The notes: a model not told the origin generated them from the sequence alone. Numbered from the stretch's first letter, positions 8,520 to 16,702 are shown. The stretch is DNA of 64,000 nt from Nitrobacter sp051535215 (GCF_051535215.1 NZ_JBPPLY010000001.1:434001-498000), one strand, 5' to 3'. Program-made: numbers and translations.

Positions 8520-8681
8520 CTACCGAATAGGGCCGCCAGCCTTCGTAGGTACGTGAAGGCGGTCCAGAAGCCACTTCAGAAAATCGGAAGCAGCATCCGA
8601 AGCGCCTGTCGGGGCATCACTGCGAATTCCCCCGGATACGGAATCCAGTTCGTTATCGGTTAACTCCTGAGGTTCTTGCAT
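8520..8681 (-). CDS. Putative double-glycine-leader precursor peptide B (53 aa)
   Basis: A very short gene: ATG at 8681 preceded by GGAG at six bases, stop TAG at 8520. The leader is the first 18 residues, ending ELTDNELDSVSGG, a close match to the bacteriocin-type GG signal. The putative 35-residue core has no cysteine; an acidic Ser/Ala stretch precedes an amphipathic helix-like segment DFLKWLLDRLHV, and the end is basic with KAGGPIR. It lies downstream of precursor C on the same strand, separated by a strong hairpin. It resembles leaders A and C but not their cores. Confidence 0.6.
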   Translation of the reverse strand: MQEPQELTDNELDSVSGGIRSDAPTGASDAASDFLKWLLDRLHVPTKAGGPIR

Positions 8682-8727
8682 TGTAATCTCCGTTCATTGG
8701 CTTGCGCTGAGTGAGTTCAACTCTCCG

Positions 8728-8773
8728 CCAAAGCGGGACTCCTGAACCGTAAGATCCGGGAGTTCCGCTTTGG
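8728..8773 (-). terminator. Intercistronic hairpin between precursors C and B
   Basis: CCAAAGCGGGACTCC (8728-8742) and GGAGTTCCGCTTTGG (8759-8773) form a 15-bp stem with one mismatch and a 16-base loop. There is no T run, so it reads more like an attenuating or mRNA-stabilising structure between two genes of one transcript than a full terminator. Confidence 0.5.
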
Positions 8774-8786
8774 ATCGTCAGCACAC

Positions 8787-9017
8787 CTAAAAGATCGACT
8801 GGATGCAGTACCCGATGCCGCCAAGCAGACCGCCGCCAATCGCTCCGGGTACGGCGCCGGGGCCACCCGTGGACACTGCACCGCCGGCGGCGCCCGTCAC
8901 GGCTCCGGAGGCTATCGCCCCGACGAAATCGCCCCAGCTAAACTTGGCTCCCGCTACGGAGTCGAGCTCTTCGATGGACAGCTCGCGAATCGCTGCATTA
9001 TCGATTGTATGTGTCAT
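8787..9017 (-). CDS. Putative double-glycine-type bacteriocin-like precursor C
   Basis: A 76-residue product. The leader (residues 1-24) ends RELSIEELDSVAGA, the class II bacteriocin signal with a GA cleavage pair. The putative 52-residue core starts KFSWGDF and continues as a Gly/Ala-rich stretch with GAxxG-type repeats (GAVTGAAGGAV, GGGLLGG), ending GYCIQSIF with one cysteine. Such glycine-zipper cores are typical of class IIb-like bacteriocins and of some microcins. An AGAGGTG ribosome-binding site precedes the ATG. No exporter, immunity or peptidase gene was found nearby. Confidence 0.7.
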   Translation of the reverse strand: MTHTIDNAAIRELSIEELDSVAGAKFSWGDFVGAIASGAVTGAAGGAVSTGGPGAVPGAIGGGLLGGIGYCIQSIF

Positions 9018-9226
9018 CTCAATTCACCTCTGTTTAGGCGCGGAATTATTCCGCACCAGGGTGAAGCATGTCCTCGCGGTCCGGAACGCTCCATGATGAC
9101 GGTCACAGACGCTGTCTCATTCCGTTTTCGACACCAGCGGGCGAATGCTTGAATGACCTGTGGGGCGATTGTTTTTCTGATCCCCTGTGTCGCGAACAAT
9201 GTCATAGACAACGTGAGCACATCCAA
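9014..9226 (-). CDS. Possible small ORF overlapping the start of precursor C
   Basis: An open frame of about 70 codons from a TTG. It can be extended upstream with no ATG, and its stop overlaps the precursor C ATG (ATGA). The product (LSMTLFATQGIRKTIAPQ..) has a helical first half and no recognised domain. The overlap is suggestive, but codon evidence and a good start are lacking; it may be a gene remnant or chance. Confidence 0.2.
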   Translation of the reverse strand: MDVLTLSMTLFATQGIRKTIAPQVIQAFARWCRKRNETASVTVIMERSGPRGHASPWCGIIPRLNRGELR

Positions 9227-9684
9227 TGTGGCGTTGGATAATTCGAACCTGGCGTATTCCGACTGATACTTTAGCCGAGCGATATCTGTGATTTTAGTTT
9301 GTCGCCCTGGTATGCCGACTCATGTCGGCGAGTGCTTGTATCCGATTTACTCCCTGTTCATCGGATCGTGAGAACCTCGTCTCAACCCGAGAGGGCCATA
9401 GTATTGCGTACAAAAACCCGCTGCCGACGCTGAACCCGGCAGCGGGTTTTTTGCTGTGCATTGCCTACGTTTGGCCTGAATTTGTCCCGCTGTTGCAGGT
9501 ACCATTTGGTTCGGACGGGTTAGCAATCCCCCTCGTCCCGATACCCAAACCCGTCGTCGCCCTCCGCGCCGGCGGGTTTTCGTTGGGGCGTGGCGCGAAC
9601 CGGCATGCGGCTTGAGCAGGCGCTCGATCCTCTTACGGAGTAGCTTCTGTTTCCCGAGCGGTTCGAAACGCCTCCGGTAAAGAA
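9227..9684. other. Intergenic stretch between peptide locus and FGE-like gene
   Basis: No credible gene. It holds the strong terminator at 9416-9447 and a short palindrome ATGCCGACTCATGTCGGC near 9311. It is less GC-rich than the flanking core genes. Confidence 0.5.
9416..9452. terminator. Strong bidirectional rho-independent terminator
   Basis: ACCCGCTGCCG (9416-9426) and CGGCAGCGGGT (9437-9447) form an 11-bp GC-rich stem with a 10-base loop, preceded by AAAAA and followed by TTTTTT, so it can work on both strands. No intact gene ends right at it, which suggests a lost gene upstream or a barrier shielding the peptide locus. Confidence 0.85.
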
Positions 9685-10701
9685 CTAGGGTGCAAGTGCC
9701 CGAGCAACTCGAAAACCAAGGTACCTGAGCCGATAGTCGGACGCGAACCAGTAACGACTCGCCGAGCGGAGGAAAGCTGGCGCGAGGAGAAAAGACCCGC
9801 CGCGCACAACACGGTGATAACAGTTGCCGTCTTCGATCCAAGCCGAGCCGTCGGGTGGTGCGCCATTGTAGGTCTCGTGGTAGCAATCCTCCGTCCACTC
9901 TCGGACGTTGCCCACCATGTCGTAGAGACCGAACCCGTTAGGCGGAAATGATCCGACGGGCGCGGTTCGCTTCGCGTCCCATCGGCTGCCACAGGCGTGG
10001 CAGTTGGCATTGTTTGTGCCGATGGTGTTGCCCCACGGATAGACCGTTTGTGTCCCGGCGCGCATCGCATACTCGTATTCGGCGCCCGAGAGCAGACGAT
10101 AGGACTTGCCGGTCTTTTTCGACAACCAGGTGACGTAAGCTTGGGCATCGTCCCAGGATACGTTGATCACCGGGCGACGGCCCCGGCCCCAGCCTTCATC
10201 GGAAGGCTTGTAGCCGTTGCAGCCGCCCTCAGCCACGCAAGCGTCCCATTCGTCGAAGGTCACTCCAAAGCGGCCGACTGCAAATGGTCGAGCAATAGTG
10301 ACCATATGTTGCGGGCCTTCCTCGGCAGAGTGCCCCGGTTCGCTTGCCGGCGAACCCATGGTGAAGCTTCCGGCTGGCACCACCACGACCTCCGGGCAAT
10401 TCGCGCAGTCCTTGAAGGTGTCTTTCGGCTTCAGCGCCTCTTCCTGCGTCGGCGGTTGCGCCGCTGCCTGAGTGGATGCCTGTGCGATGATTGCGGTACC
10501 AAGCACACACAGCCCAATTAGCGATATCAGCACGGGCACCGCGCGCCGCCGTTGACCGACTTCGCGCGCCAAAGAGGCCGCCTGCCGCCGCGTTTTGATG
10601 TGTTTGCCTTCACCGTCCTGCCGTTCGCGTTTGAACGGGGCATCCTCGCGCGAGCATCTGGGAAGTTCCGGAACGTCAGCAGGGGAGGACATCGAACACA
10701 T
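9685..10701 (-). CDS. FGE-sulfatase-domain (SUMF1-like) membrane-anchored protein
   Basis: About 338 residues from the ATG used here; an in-frame TTG at 10734 and an ATG at 10692 are alternatives. A basic N-terminus is followed by one membrane segment (VPVLISLIGLCVLGTAIIAQ), so the domain is probably periplasmic. The formylglycine-generating-enzyme fold shows in VVVPAGSFTMGS, VTFDEWDACVAEGG, PVINVSWDDAQAYVTWLSKKTG, RLLSGAEYEYAMRAG, MVGNVREWTEDC and LGFRVAR. The RGGSF segment, where true FGE has its catalytic cysteines, reads RGGSFLLAPAFLRSASR with none. It is therefore probably not a sulfatase-modifying enzyme; the role is unknown. Confidence 0.8.
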   Translation of the reverse strand: MCSMSSPADVPELPRCSREDAPFKRERQDGEGKHIKTRRQAASLAREVGQRRRAVPVLISLIGLCVLGTAIIAQASTQAAAQPPTQEEALKPKDTFKDCANCPEVVVVPAGSFTMGSPASEPGHSAEEGPQHMVTIARPFAVGRFGVTFDEWDACVAEGGCNGYKPSDEGWGRGRRPVINVSWDDAQAYVTWLSKKTGKSYRLLSGAEYEYAMRAGTQTVYPWGNTIGTNNANCHACGSRWDAKRTAPVGSFPPNGFGLYDMVGNVREWTEDCYHETYNGAPPDGSAWIEDGNCYHRVVRGGSFLLAPAFLRSASRYWFASDYRLRYLGFRVARALAP

Positions 10702-10781
10702 CCGTGAGCAAGGCAGGAAACTGGTTACGAGCAAAGAAGAGCGAGAGCGGAAGGCCCAGAATGCTCAATAGCGTCAATCGA

Positions 10782-12050
10782 TCATGCGCTGGGGCTTGCC
10801 GTTAGTATTTCTTCAGTTTTGCTCCGTTGTTCAGCAAGCGGTTTTGTATCCCTGAAGCCGACCCGCGAAAGCACGATGTAGAGTGCCGCGGCGTTCATAA
10901 GCGTCCAGATAGCAAAGCCGAGCGTATAGCCGCCCAGAAGTTCTTTGCTGGTAGCCAGGATGATCGTCATGGTGAAGCCACAGGCCGCGCCGGCAGCCTT
11001 GGCCAGTCCGCTGACCGCACCGACGTGCACGAAATACATCGGGATCAGCTTGATCACCGCGGCCGCTGCGGCACCGGACAGCAGCGCCAGCCCATACATC
11101 GCGAACAGTTCGACAGACAGCGAAATCTGCATGGTCATGAACAGGGCTAGAACGACCATGATGCCGAACATCCAAATAAGGATCTTAAAAGTGTCGTAAC
11201 GATCGGACAGCCAGCCTCCCAAAGGTCGGGCGATTGCAACGCAGATCACCAATGGCGGAGTGTACACCATGGAGGCTCGGATGGCATCTACATGCCACTG
11301 GTCGAGGAGATAGATCGGCATCGCCGACGCGAAGAAGGTAAGGGTGCCAAACGAGACCCAGTAAAGGTATGGCACCAGCCATACCACCGCCCCCGAACGA
11401 TATACGGCGAAAATTTCACGCAGCGACGTGTTCTTGAGCTTTCTGTTCGGCGGATCGGAGGTAAAGAACCAGTAGACCAGAGCCATCAACAGTGTAGCAA
11501 CAGCGAAGATTGGGAATATCAGACGCCAACCATCCGGGCCGCTCAGGACACGGGTAATCAGGAAAGTGACGGTCACCATGCCGACAGTGATTCCGACATT
11601 GCCCATGCCAAAGATGCCAAGAGCTGTTCCCTGCTTCGATTTGGGATACCAGGACGCTACATGAGCGTTGCCGACGACGAAGCTCGCGCCCCCTAGTCCG
11701 AGCAGCGTCCCCAGTATCAGAAAGGCATAATAGCCTTGGGCAAAGTATCCCAAAAGCAGAGGGAGGCTGATGCTCAGAAGCAGAAGTGTGAATACGCTCC
11801 GGCCACCGAACTTGTCCGTCAAGACGCCGAGCGGAATACTGACCGCCGCGGCGAAAAAGGGCTCCATCGCCGTCAGGACAAGCACCTGGGTCGCGCTAAA
11901 ATCGTACCACTTGATTAGAAAAGGGGCGAGCGCGGCAAACATTCCCCAAACCGCAAAACCGAGCGCAAACGCCAGGGATGATACCCACAAAACTCTGGAG
12001 TTGCCCTGAGGCTCCGCCGTCACGTCAGCCGCGATAACCGGATTTTTCAC
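10782..12050 (-). CDS. narK: NarK-type nitrate/nitrite transporter (MFS, NNP-like)
   Basis: An MFS protein of about 422 residues with twelve predicted membrane segments. The signature GLGGASFVVGNAHVASWYP..GTALGIFGMGNVG resembles the nitrate/nitrite porter family, as does the later GGWLSDRYD loop. GTG at 12050 is preferred because GGGGGCAGG lies just upstream; TTG at 12062 would put that motif inside the gene. It would move nitrate or nitrite, which would matter in a nitrite oxidiser or denitrifier, but no nitrate reductase or nxr gene is in the window. Other small anions cannot be excluded. Confidence 0.7.
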   Translation of the reverse strand: MKNPVIAADVTAEPQGNSRVLWVSSLAFALGFAVWGMFAALAPFLIKWYDFSATQVLVLTAMEPFFAAAVSIPLGVLTDKFGGRSVFTLLLLSISLPLLLGYFAQGYYAFLILGTLLGLGGASFVVGNAHVASWYPKSKQGTALGIFGMGNVGITVGMVTVTFLITRVLSGPDGWRLIFPIFAVATLLMALVYWFFTSDPPNRKLKNTSLREIFAVYRSGAVVWLVPYLYWVSFGTLTFFASAMPIYLLDQWHVDAIRASMVYTPPLVICVAIARPLGGWLSDRYDTFKILIWMFGIMVVLALFMTMQISLSVELFAMYGLALLSGAAAAAVIKLIPMYFVHVGAVSGLAKAAGAACGFTMTIILATSKELLGGYTLGFAIWTLMNAAALYIVLSRVGFRDTKPLAEQRSKTEEILTASPSA

Positions 12051-12259
12051 GCCTGCCCCCAACCAAAAGAGACCGCACTTGCATCAACACGAAGCTAATA
12101 CTGCTTATGCATTTTGACGTGGAAGTAACGCGTCCCCCGAGCGAGTGAAAAGTGGCCTTAGTCTCTCGGCTAACTGTTTTACAGCGTATCTTTTAGCGAC
12201 CTTGGCGTCTATCAATTTCCGACGTAAAAAATTCTTTGCTCATCCAGTCCGACTTGTCC

Positions 12260-12445
12260 TTACCAATAGCGGACTGCGAAAAGAGTTCCCCTGTCTGTCC
12301 ACGCGAATGCGCTGCCTATGGATTTCGAGCGTGTCACCGTCGATGACGAATGCTTGCCAATGTATTCGTTTGCCAGCGTTTGCAGATCAAAAGCCAGAGC
12401 GACCATGAGAACACATAGCAAAGCCGCGCAACCGCGTGTCGTCAA
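12260..12445 (-). pseudogene. Remnant of a secreted thermonuclease (SNase-like) gene
   Basis: From ATG at 12445 a signal-peptide-like start (CAALLCVLMVALAF) leads to LANEYIG. One base is then apparently missing near 12355/12356. In the next frame the text continues QAFVIDGDTLEIHRQRIR, the hallmark VIDGDTxxxxxxRIR of staphylococcal-nuclease domains. Restoring one base gives IGQAFVIDGD, as expected. Soon after, similarity is lost and stops appear, so the catalytic remainder has gone. The identification rests on the short motif and its position after the signal peptide. Confidence 0.55.
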
Positions 12446-12501
12446 TCAGTGTCCGCCAATCCGCTTGGGCTTTTTATGGCTTCAAAAAAGTACGCAACTG
12501 G

Positions 12502-12545
12502 CACGCTCTAACTTGGAAATTACCACGCTCTAACTTGGAAATTAC
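12502..12545. repeat. Perfect 22-base tandem duplication
   Basis: CACGCTCTAACTTGGAAATTAC occurs twice with no spacer. It could be a replication-slippage duplication, a scar of a lost element, or a two-site binding region. No flanking inverted ends of an insertion sequence were seen. Confidence 0.8.
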
Positions 12546-13386
12546 AAAGAGCCGAACGGCACTGATGCGTTCTCATATGCTGCACACTTGCTGAAATGCG
12601 ACGCTGATCGCGTTGGCGAGTGTTTGCTGAGACGTCTTTAGCTCGCGCCTACGCTCTCGTATTCGACGGCCAATATGTTCGTCCACCCGGCTCGGGTTTT
12701 CTCGGCACGAATTTTACTTTTCGCCGTTGCCGACTCTTCGCCCCGAAGCTCAACGTTCGTCGAAGCGGTCCCTAGCCAGCCGCTAGAGGCTTAGCATTCG
12801 CAGGCGACTTCATCCTCTTCGAAAGGCTTAACTGGTGAGCCTGTTATCTTGATTGCGCCACGGCCTCCGTAACGCGGACGCCATGACGCCACCTAGCCTG
12901 GCTTTCCGTGAAATCCGGGGCCGGTAAAACGTTTAAAGAAACTGATTGGAACAATCGTCGCTATTCGCCCGCGGAAATTTGGGAGGCTCTGTACCGAGTG
13001 CGATCGACCGGTCCCGAAGGGTCCCCAACGGCGCTGTTTCACGACGCAAACCCAAGTTCGACTCACGAAATCCACACTATCGGGGAACCGCGCAAGCCGT
13101 CGATGCAACGAGTGCAAGTGCGGCAATTGTCTATTTTCGACTCCGCCGCCGCTCGACTTCCTGCGCCATCTTTCTTTTTCGCGTGATGCCAAGCTCGCAA
13201 TTTTAAGCGCCGAAAAATTGGGCGCGACTTAACTGTTACCTAACACTCCAGAACCTTCGCGGTTCCGATAACACATAAAAACCACATAAAAACAGTAATT
13301 TATCATAATACAGGCTTTTAACGAACGCAACAAATTAGGTTTCTGTTAACCATGTCGACCCATGCATAGGGTACTTTCACAGATGC

Positions 13387-14187
13387 ATGGTGAGACCAAT
13401 GCACCACTCCAGTTTTTTCTCAAAAGTAAACTTAGGTTGTTGTGCCGCGGTCGTTCTCGCAGGCACAGTCGCCTCCGCCGCGGACCTGCCGCTCCTAAAA
13501 GCTCGGCCACCGATATCACCACCGCTGCCAGTGGACAGCTGGACTGGCTTCTATGTCGGCTTGGGCGGCGGCGTTAGCTCGCTCAATAACAAGCTTTCCG
13601 CGCTGCCGGGCTCCGACCCAAACTCGCCGGGTATCTCGGCGACGTTCGACGGGTTGGGCGCCGTCGGTTATTTCGCGTCGCTTAATGCAGGATATGATTA
13701 TCAAGTCGCGCCTGCCTTCGTGGTTGGCGGATTCGGCGACTACGATTTTCAGAAGTTAAAATCGTCGGTCAATGTCGACGTCACCGCCATTCCGCTGGCT
13801 GCGCACGGCGAGATTAGCGCAGATCATCAGTGGTCGGTTGGCGCCCGTTTCGGTTATCTCACCTCGCCTGGAACGCTTGTGTTTCTATCGGGGGGCTACA
13901 CCCAGCTTGGGCTCAGCAACCTTCGCGCAAGTGCGTCCGGCGCATTCCCCACGATGGTCTTTGTGGCCGAGGTGCCGAAAATCTCTGGCGCCTTCGTTGG
14001 CGCCGGTCTTGAAACCAAGCTCACCGATGCAATTTCGCTACGAACCGAATATCGTTTCACCAGTTTTGGTAGCGGGCATGTGACATTACCAACAGTCGAC
14101 GGCACCACGAACCTTAACGATTTTGTATCGGCCCGCATCGCTCCGACTTTACAGGTCGTGAGGGCGACAGTGAATTATCGATTCTGA
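13387..14187 (+). CDS. Outer-membrane beta-barrel protein (Omp25/Omp31-like)
   Basis: 266 residues with a signal peptide (CCAAVVLAGTVASAA) and the hallmark ADLPxxKA..WTGFYVGLGGG start of rhizobial Omp25/31-type barrels. Alternating strands follow (ASLNAGYDYQV, VGGFGDYDF, SVGARFGYL, LSGGYTQLGL, SLRTEYRFTSF), and it ends VRATVNYRF with the terminal Phe needed for barrel assembly. An in-frame ATG at 13399 is an alternative start; neither has a clear ribosome-binding site. Role: structural or stress-related surface protein rather than a known specific channel. Confidence 0.88.
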   Translation: MVRPMHHSSFFSKVNLGCCAAVVLAGTVASAADLPLLKARPPISPPLPVDSWTGFYVGLGGGVSSLNNKLSALPGSDPNSPGISATFDGLGAVGYFASLNAGYDYQVAPAFVVGGFGDYDFQKLKSSVNVDVTAIPLAAHGEISADHQWSVGARFGYLTSPGTLVFLSGGYTQLGLSNLRASASGAFPTMVFVAEVPKISGAFVGAGLETKLTDAISLRTEYRFTSFGSGHVTLPTVDGTTNLNDFVSARIAPTLQVVRATVNYRF

Positions 14188-14453
14188 AATTTAGAGACCG
14201 GGGGCCGCAACGCGGATAGTCCCGGATAGAGATCTATCGCCGGGAGCCATGTTAAAAAGCAACCGAAGGCGAAGAAAAGGAAGAATTAAAATACTCGTCC
14301 GGTCGGCGATCCAGTGATGACCGATCAGGCGGATTCTGAGTTTGGCAGTCAGAAATAGAAAATCTCGCTGGGACGCTTTCGCGCGTGTGCAATCCGGATT
14401 ACGGTTCCGACAATTTCGAGCGCGTTAGCTGCTTTTCATGAAGAGAATTTCCA
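14188..14453. other. Porin 3' region with imperfect hairpin
   Basis: A hairpin at 14221-14244 (CCCGGATAGA / TCTATCGCCGGG with a two-base bulge) follows the porin stop by about 35 bases and may be its weak terminator. The remaining sequence shows nothing recognisable. Confidence 0.4.
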
Positions 14454-14582
14454 ATGCGAAAAACTTTGATTGCCGCGGCTCTGTTCGGGTTCACCGCATG
14501 GGCGATCGTCACCTTTGCTGTAATGGTCGCGAAGTGGACTAGCCAGGTGCAGCGAGTCCATGTCCAGCGTTCCTCACACTAG
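14454..14582 (+). CDS. Small single-pass membrane protein (42 aa)
   Basis: The ATG is preceded by GAAGAGAA. The product begins MRKTLIAAALFGFTAWAIVT, a basic start plus one hydrophobic helix of about 20 residues continuing FAVMV, then a short basic tail (KWTSQVQRVHVQRSSH). It is not a recognised family. The layout fits a small inner-membrane protein. With only 43 codons, chance remains possible. Confidence 0.4.
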   Translation: MRKTLIAAALFGFTAWAIVTFAVMVAKWTSQVQRVHVQRSSH

Positions 14583-14826
14583 CCATGGGTGAGACCCGCA
14601 TGGGACGTAAAAATTTTTCAATTCAGGTTTCAAAAAAAGGGTTGCTCGAACGCCTCTAACGCTTGAACGGTTACTTCTCCATCCCGGCGAGTTGGTAACG
14701 ATAGTGGAGCAGCCTTAATCGAAAACCCTGCGAAGCGGAGTGGGGGCGTCCGAAAAATAGTCATGAACTACAGCATGTCGATAGCGACTCCGTAGTTGAT
14801 GGATGTGTCATTAGTTACCGGCAATA
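14583..14826. other. Intergenic stretch before dusA
   Basis: No gene or clear hairpin. It is AT-richer than the core genes and probably contains the dusA promoter, which was not identified. Confidence 0.4.
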
Positions 14827-15858
14827 ATGGAAAAATCAGCAAAAAAGTACGAATCAATATTTAGCATTGCGCCGATGATGGATTGGACCGATCGGCATTG
14901 CCGGGTGTTCCATCGTCTGCTGACGCGCAACGCGCGGCTCTATACGGAGATGCTGACCACCGGTGCGATCATTCACGGCGCGCGGAAACGCTTGCTCGGG
15001 TTCAGCGATGTCGAACATCCGGTCGCGCTGCAGCTCGGCGGATCGCGCGCGGAGGATCTCGCGGCGGCCGCGCGCATCGGCGAGGATTTCGGTTACGACG
15101 AAATCAATCTGAACGTCGGCTGTCCGTCCGACAGGGTGAAGGACGGCCGGTTCGGCGCCTGCCTGATGACCGAGCCGGCTCTTGTCGCTGAAGATGTTGA
15201 CGCGATGAAACGCGCGGTATCGATACCGGTCACCGTGAAGTGCCGGATCGGGATCGACGATCAGGATTCGGAGGCCGACCTCGACACTTTCGCTCGTAAT
15301 ATCGTGTCCGCCGGAGCCGATGCGCTGATCGTCCATGCGCGCAAGGCGTGGCTGCAGGGACTGTCTCCGAAGGACAACAGGAATATCCCGCCATTGGACT
15401 ATGACAGGGTCTACCGGTTGAAGGCGTCGTTTCCCGATCTGCCCGTCATCATCAACGGCGGCATCGGCGGACTTTCAGAAGCGAAACAACATCTGGCGCA
15501 TGTCGACGGCGTCATGCTGGGCCGCGCTGCCTACCAGGAGCCATGGCGTCTGCTGAAGGTCGATCCCGACCTGTTCGGTGAGGCGGCGCCGCACACCACC
15601 ATGAAGCGCGCGTTAGAGGCCATGATGCCTTACATCGAGGATCAACTGGCAGATGGTGTGCGATTGCATTCCATCACCCGGCATTTTGTCGGCGCCTTTC
15701 ATGGCGTGGCCGGCGCACGGGCGTTTCGGCGCCATCTCGCCGAGAACGGCGTGAAGGATGGCGCCGGCCTCGACGTGCTGCACGAGGCCATTGCGCTGGT
15801 GGACGAGCCTTGCACTCATTACGCATCGATAACTGACGTGAAATCCGAGTTCGCGTAG
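14827..15858 (+). CDS. dusA: tRNA-dihydrouridine(20/20a) synthase DusA
   Basis: FMN- and NADPH-dependent reduction of uridines in the tRNA D-loop. The 343-residue TIM-barrel protein begins FSIAPMMDWTDRHCR; it has YTEMLTTGAI, LQLGGS, NLNVGCPSDRVKDGRFGACLM with the catalytic Cys at residue 112, VKCRIGID, VHARKAWLQGLSPKDNR, and ViINGGIGG / VMLGRAAY for FMN phosphate binding. The DusA subtype is shown by the MMDWTDRH start and the LQGLSPKxNR loop. It converges on livF, 113 bases away. Confidence 0.94.
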   Translation: MEKSAKKYESIFSIAPMMDWTDRHCRVFHRLLTRNARLYTEMLTTGAIIHGARKRLLGFSDVEHPVALQLGGSRAEDLAAAARIGEDFGYDEINLNVGCPSDRVKDGRFGACLMTEPALVAEDVDAMKRAVSIPVTVKCRIGIDDQDSEADLDTFARNIVSAGADALIVHARKAWLQGLSPKDNRNIPPLDYDRVYRLKASFPDLPVIINGGIGGLSEAKQHLAHVDGVMLGRAAYQEPWRLLKVDPDLFGEAAPHTTMKRALEAMMPYIEDQLADGVRLHSITRHFVGAFHGVAGARAFRRHLAENGVKDGAGLDVLHEAIALVDEPCTHYASITDVKSEFA

Positions 15859-15970
15859 CGGACCGGCAGTGTCGTTATGGCTGACCGATTCAATCTGGTG
15901 CAAGGTTGGGTTTGGACGAAATCGATAAAATCGATCGAGGCGTAAAGGTCTTCCGGGCCAAACCAACCGG

Positions 15971-16702
15971 TCAAAGCCCGAGATAGGCTCGCCGCACTTC
16001 GGGATCGTCGATGAGCTGTTTGGCCGGGCCGCTATGAACGACGCGGCCGGTCTCCATCACGTAGCCGCGATCCGCGGTCGACAGCGCCAGGTTGACATCC
16101 TGCTCGACCAGCAGAACCGTCACGCCTTCGTCGCGAATCGTGGTCAGGACGTCCATCAACTGTTCGACGATAACGGGCGCCAATCCCAGACTCATCTCGT
16201 CGATCATCAGCAGGACCGGCGCCGCCATCAGGCCCCGCGCCATGGCACACATCTGCTGCTCGCCGCCTGACATGCTTCCCGCGAGCTGCCGCCGCCGTTC
16301 CGACAAGCGCGGAAACATCGTATACATCCGGTCGAGGTCGCGCGCGACGGCAGCCTTGTCGGTCCGCCTGTAGGCGCCCATCAGCAGGTTGTCCTGTACG
16401 CTCATGCGGTCGAAAAGCTGGCGGCCTTCCGGAACCTGAACCAGCCCGGCGGCAAAGACCTGGTCGGAGGTCATCGGCATCAGGTCGTGGCCGTTCATGA
16501 CGATGCCGCCGGTTGCGGCCAGCACGCGCGACAGCGTGCGCAGCAACGTGGTTTTGCCCGCGCCGTTGCTGCCGACCAGCGCCACGATCTCCGCCGGATA
16601 GATCGTGAGGGCGACATCGTGCAGGACCGGCATTCCGCCATAGCCCGCGCTGATCGCACGGACGTCAAGCAGAGGCTCCCTGGCCGCCGGCTTCGCGTTC
16701 AT
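15971..16702 (-). CDS. livF: Branched-chain amino acid/amide ABC transporter ATPase LivF
   Basis: ATP-binding subunit, 243 residues. Walker A is GSNGAGKTT, the Q-loop region gives VQVPEGRQLF, the signature is MSGGEQQM, Walker B is LLMIDEMSLGLAP and the switch His is replaced by the usual LLVEQD. It overlaps livG (ATGA) and is the last gene of the liv operon. Confidence 0.93.
   Translation of the reverse strand: MNAKPAAREPLLDVRAISAGYGGMPVLHDVALTIYPAEIVALVGSNGAGKTTLLRTLSRVLAATGGIVMNGHDLMPMTSDQVFAAGLVQVPEGRQLFDRMSVQDNLLMGAYRRTDKAAVARDLDRMYTMFPRLSERRRQLAGSMSGGEQQMCAMARGLMAAPVLLMIDEMSLGLAPVIVEQLMDVLTTIRDEGVTVLLVEQDVNLALSTADRGYVMETGRVVHSGPAKQLIDDPEVRRAYLGL

Larger units (their letters stand above)
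12051..13386. other. Long gene-poor, AT-richer stretch
   Basis: No intact gene recognised over about 1.3 kb. It contains the thermonuclease remnant at 12260-12445, a 22-base perfect tandem duplication (12502-12545) and, from 13200 on, an AT-rich segment with ACATAAAAAC direct repeats that probably carries the porin promoter. Short open frames here have poor starts and no recognisable domain. Confidence 0.5.

Noticed and set aside
9322..9615. Plus-strand frame across the 9.4-kb terminator
   Set aside because: It reads through a strong rho-independent terminator and yields no recognisable protein.
12893..13192. Open frames on both strands near 13 kb
   Set aside because: Neither product shows a domain, signal peptide or good ribosome-binding site; the region is gene-poor.
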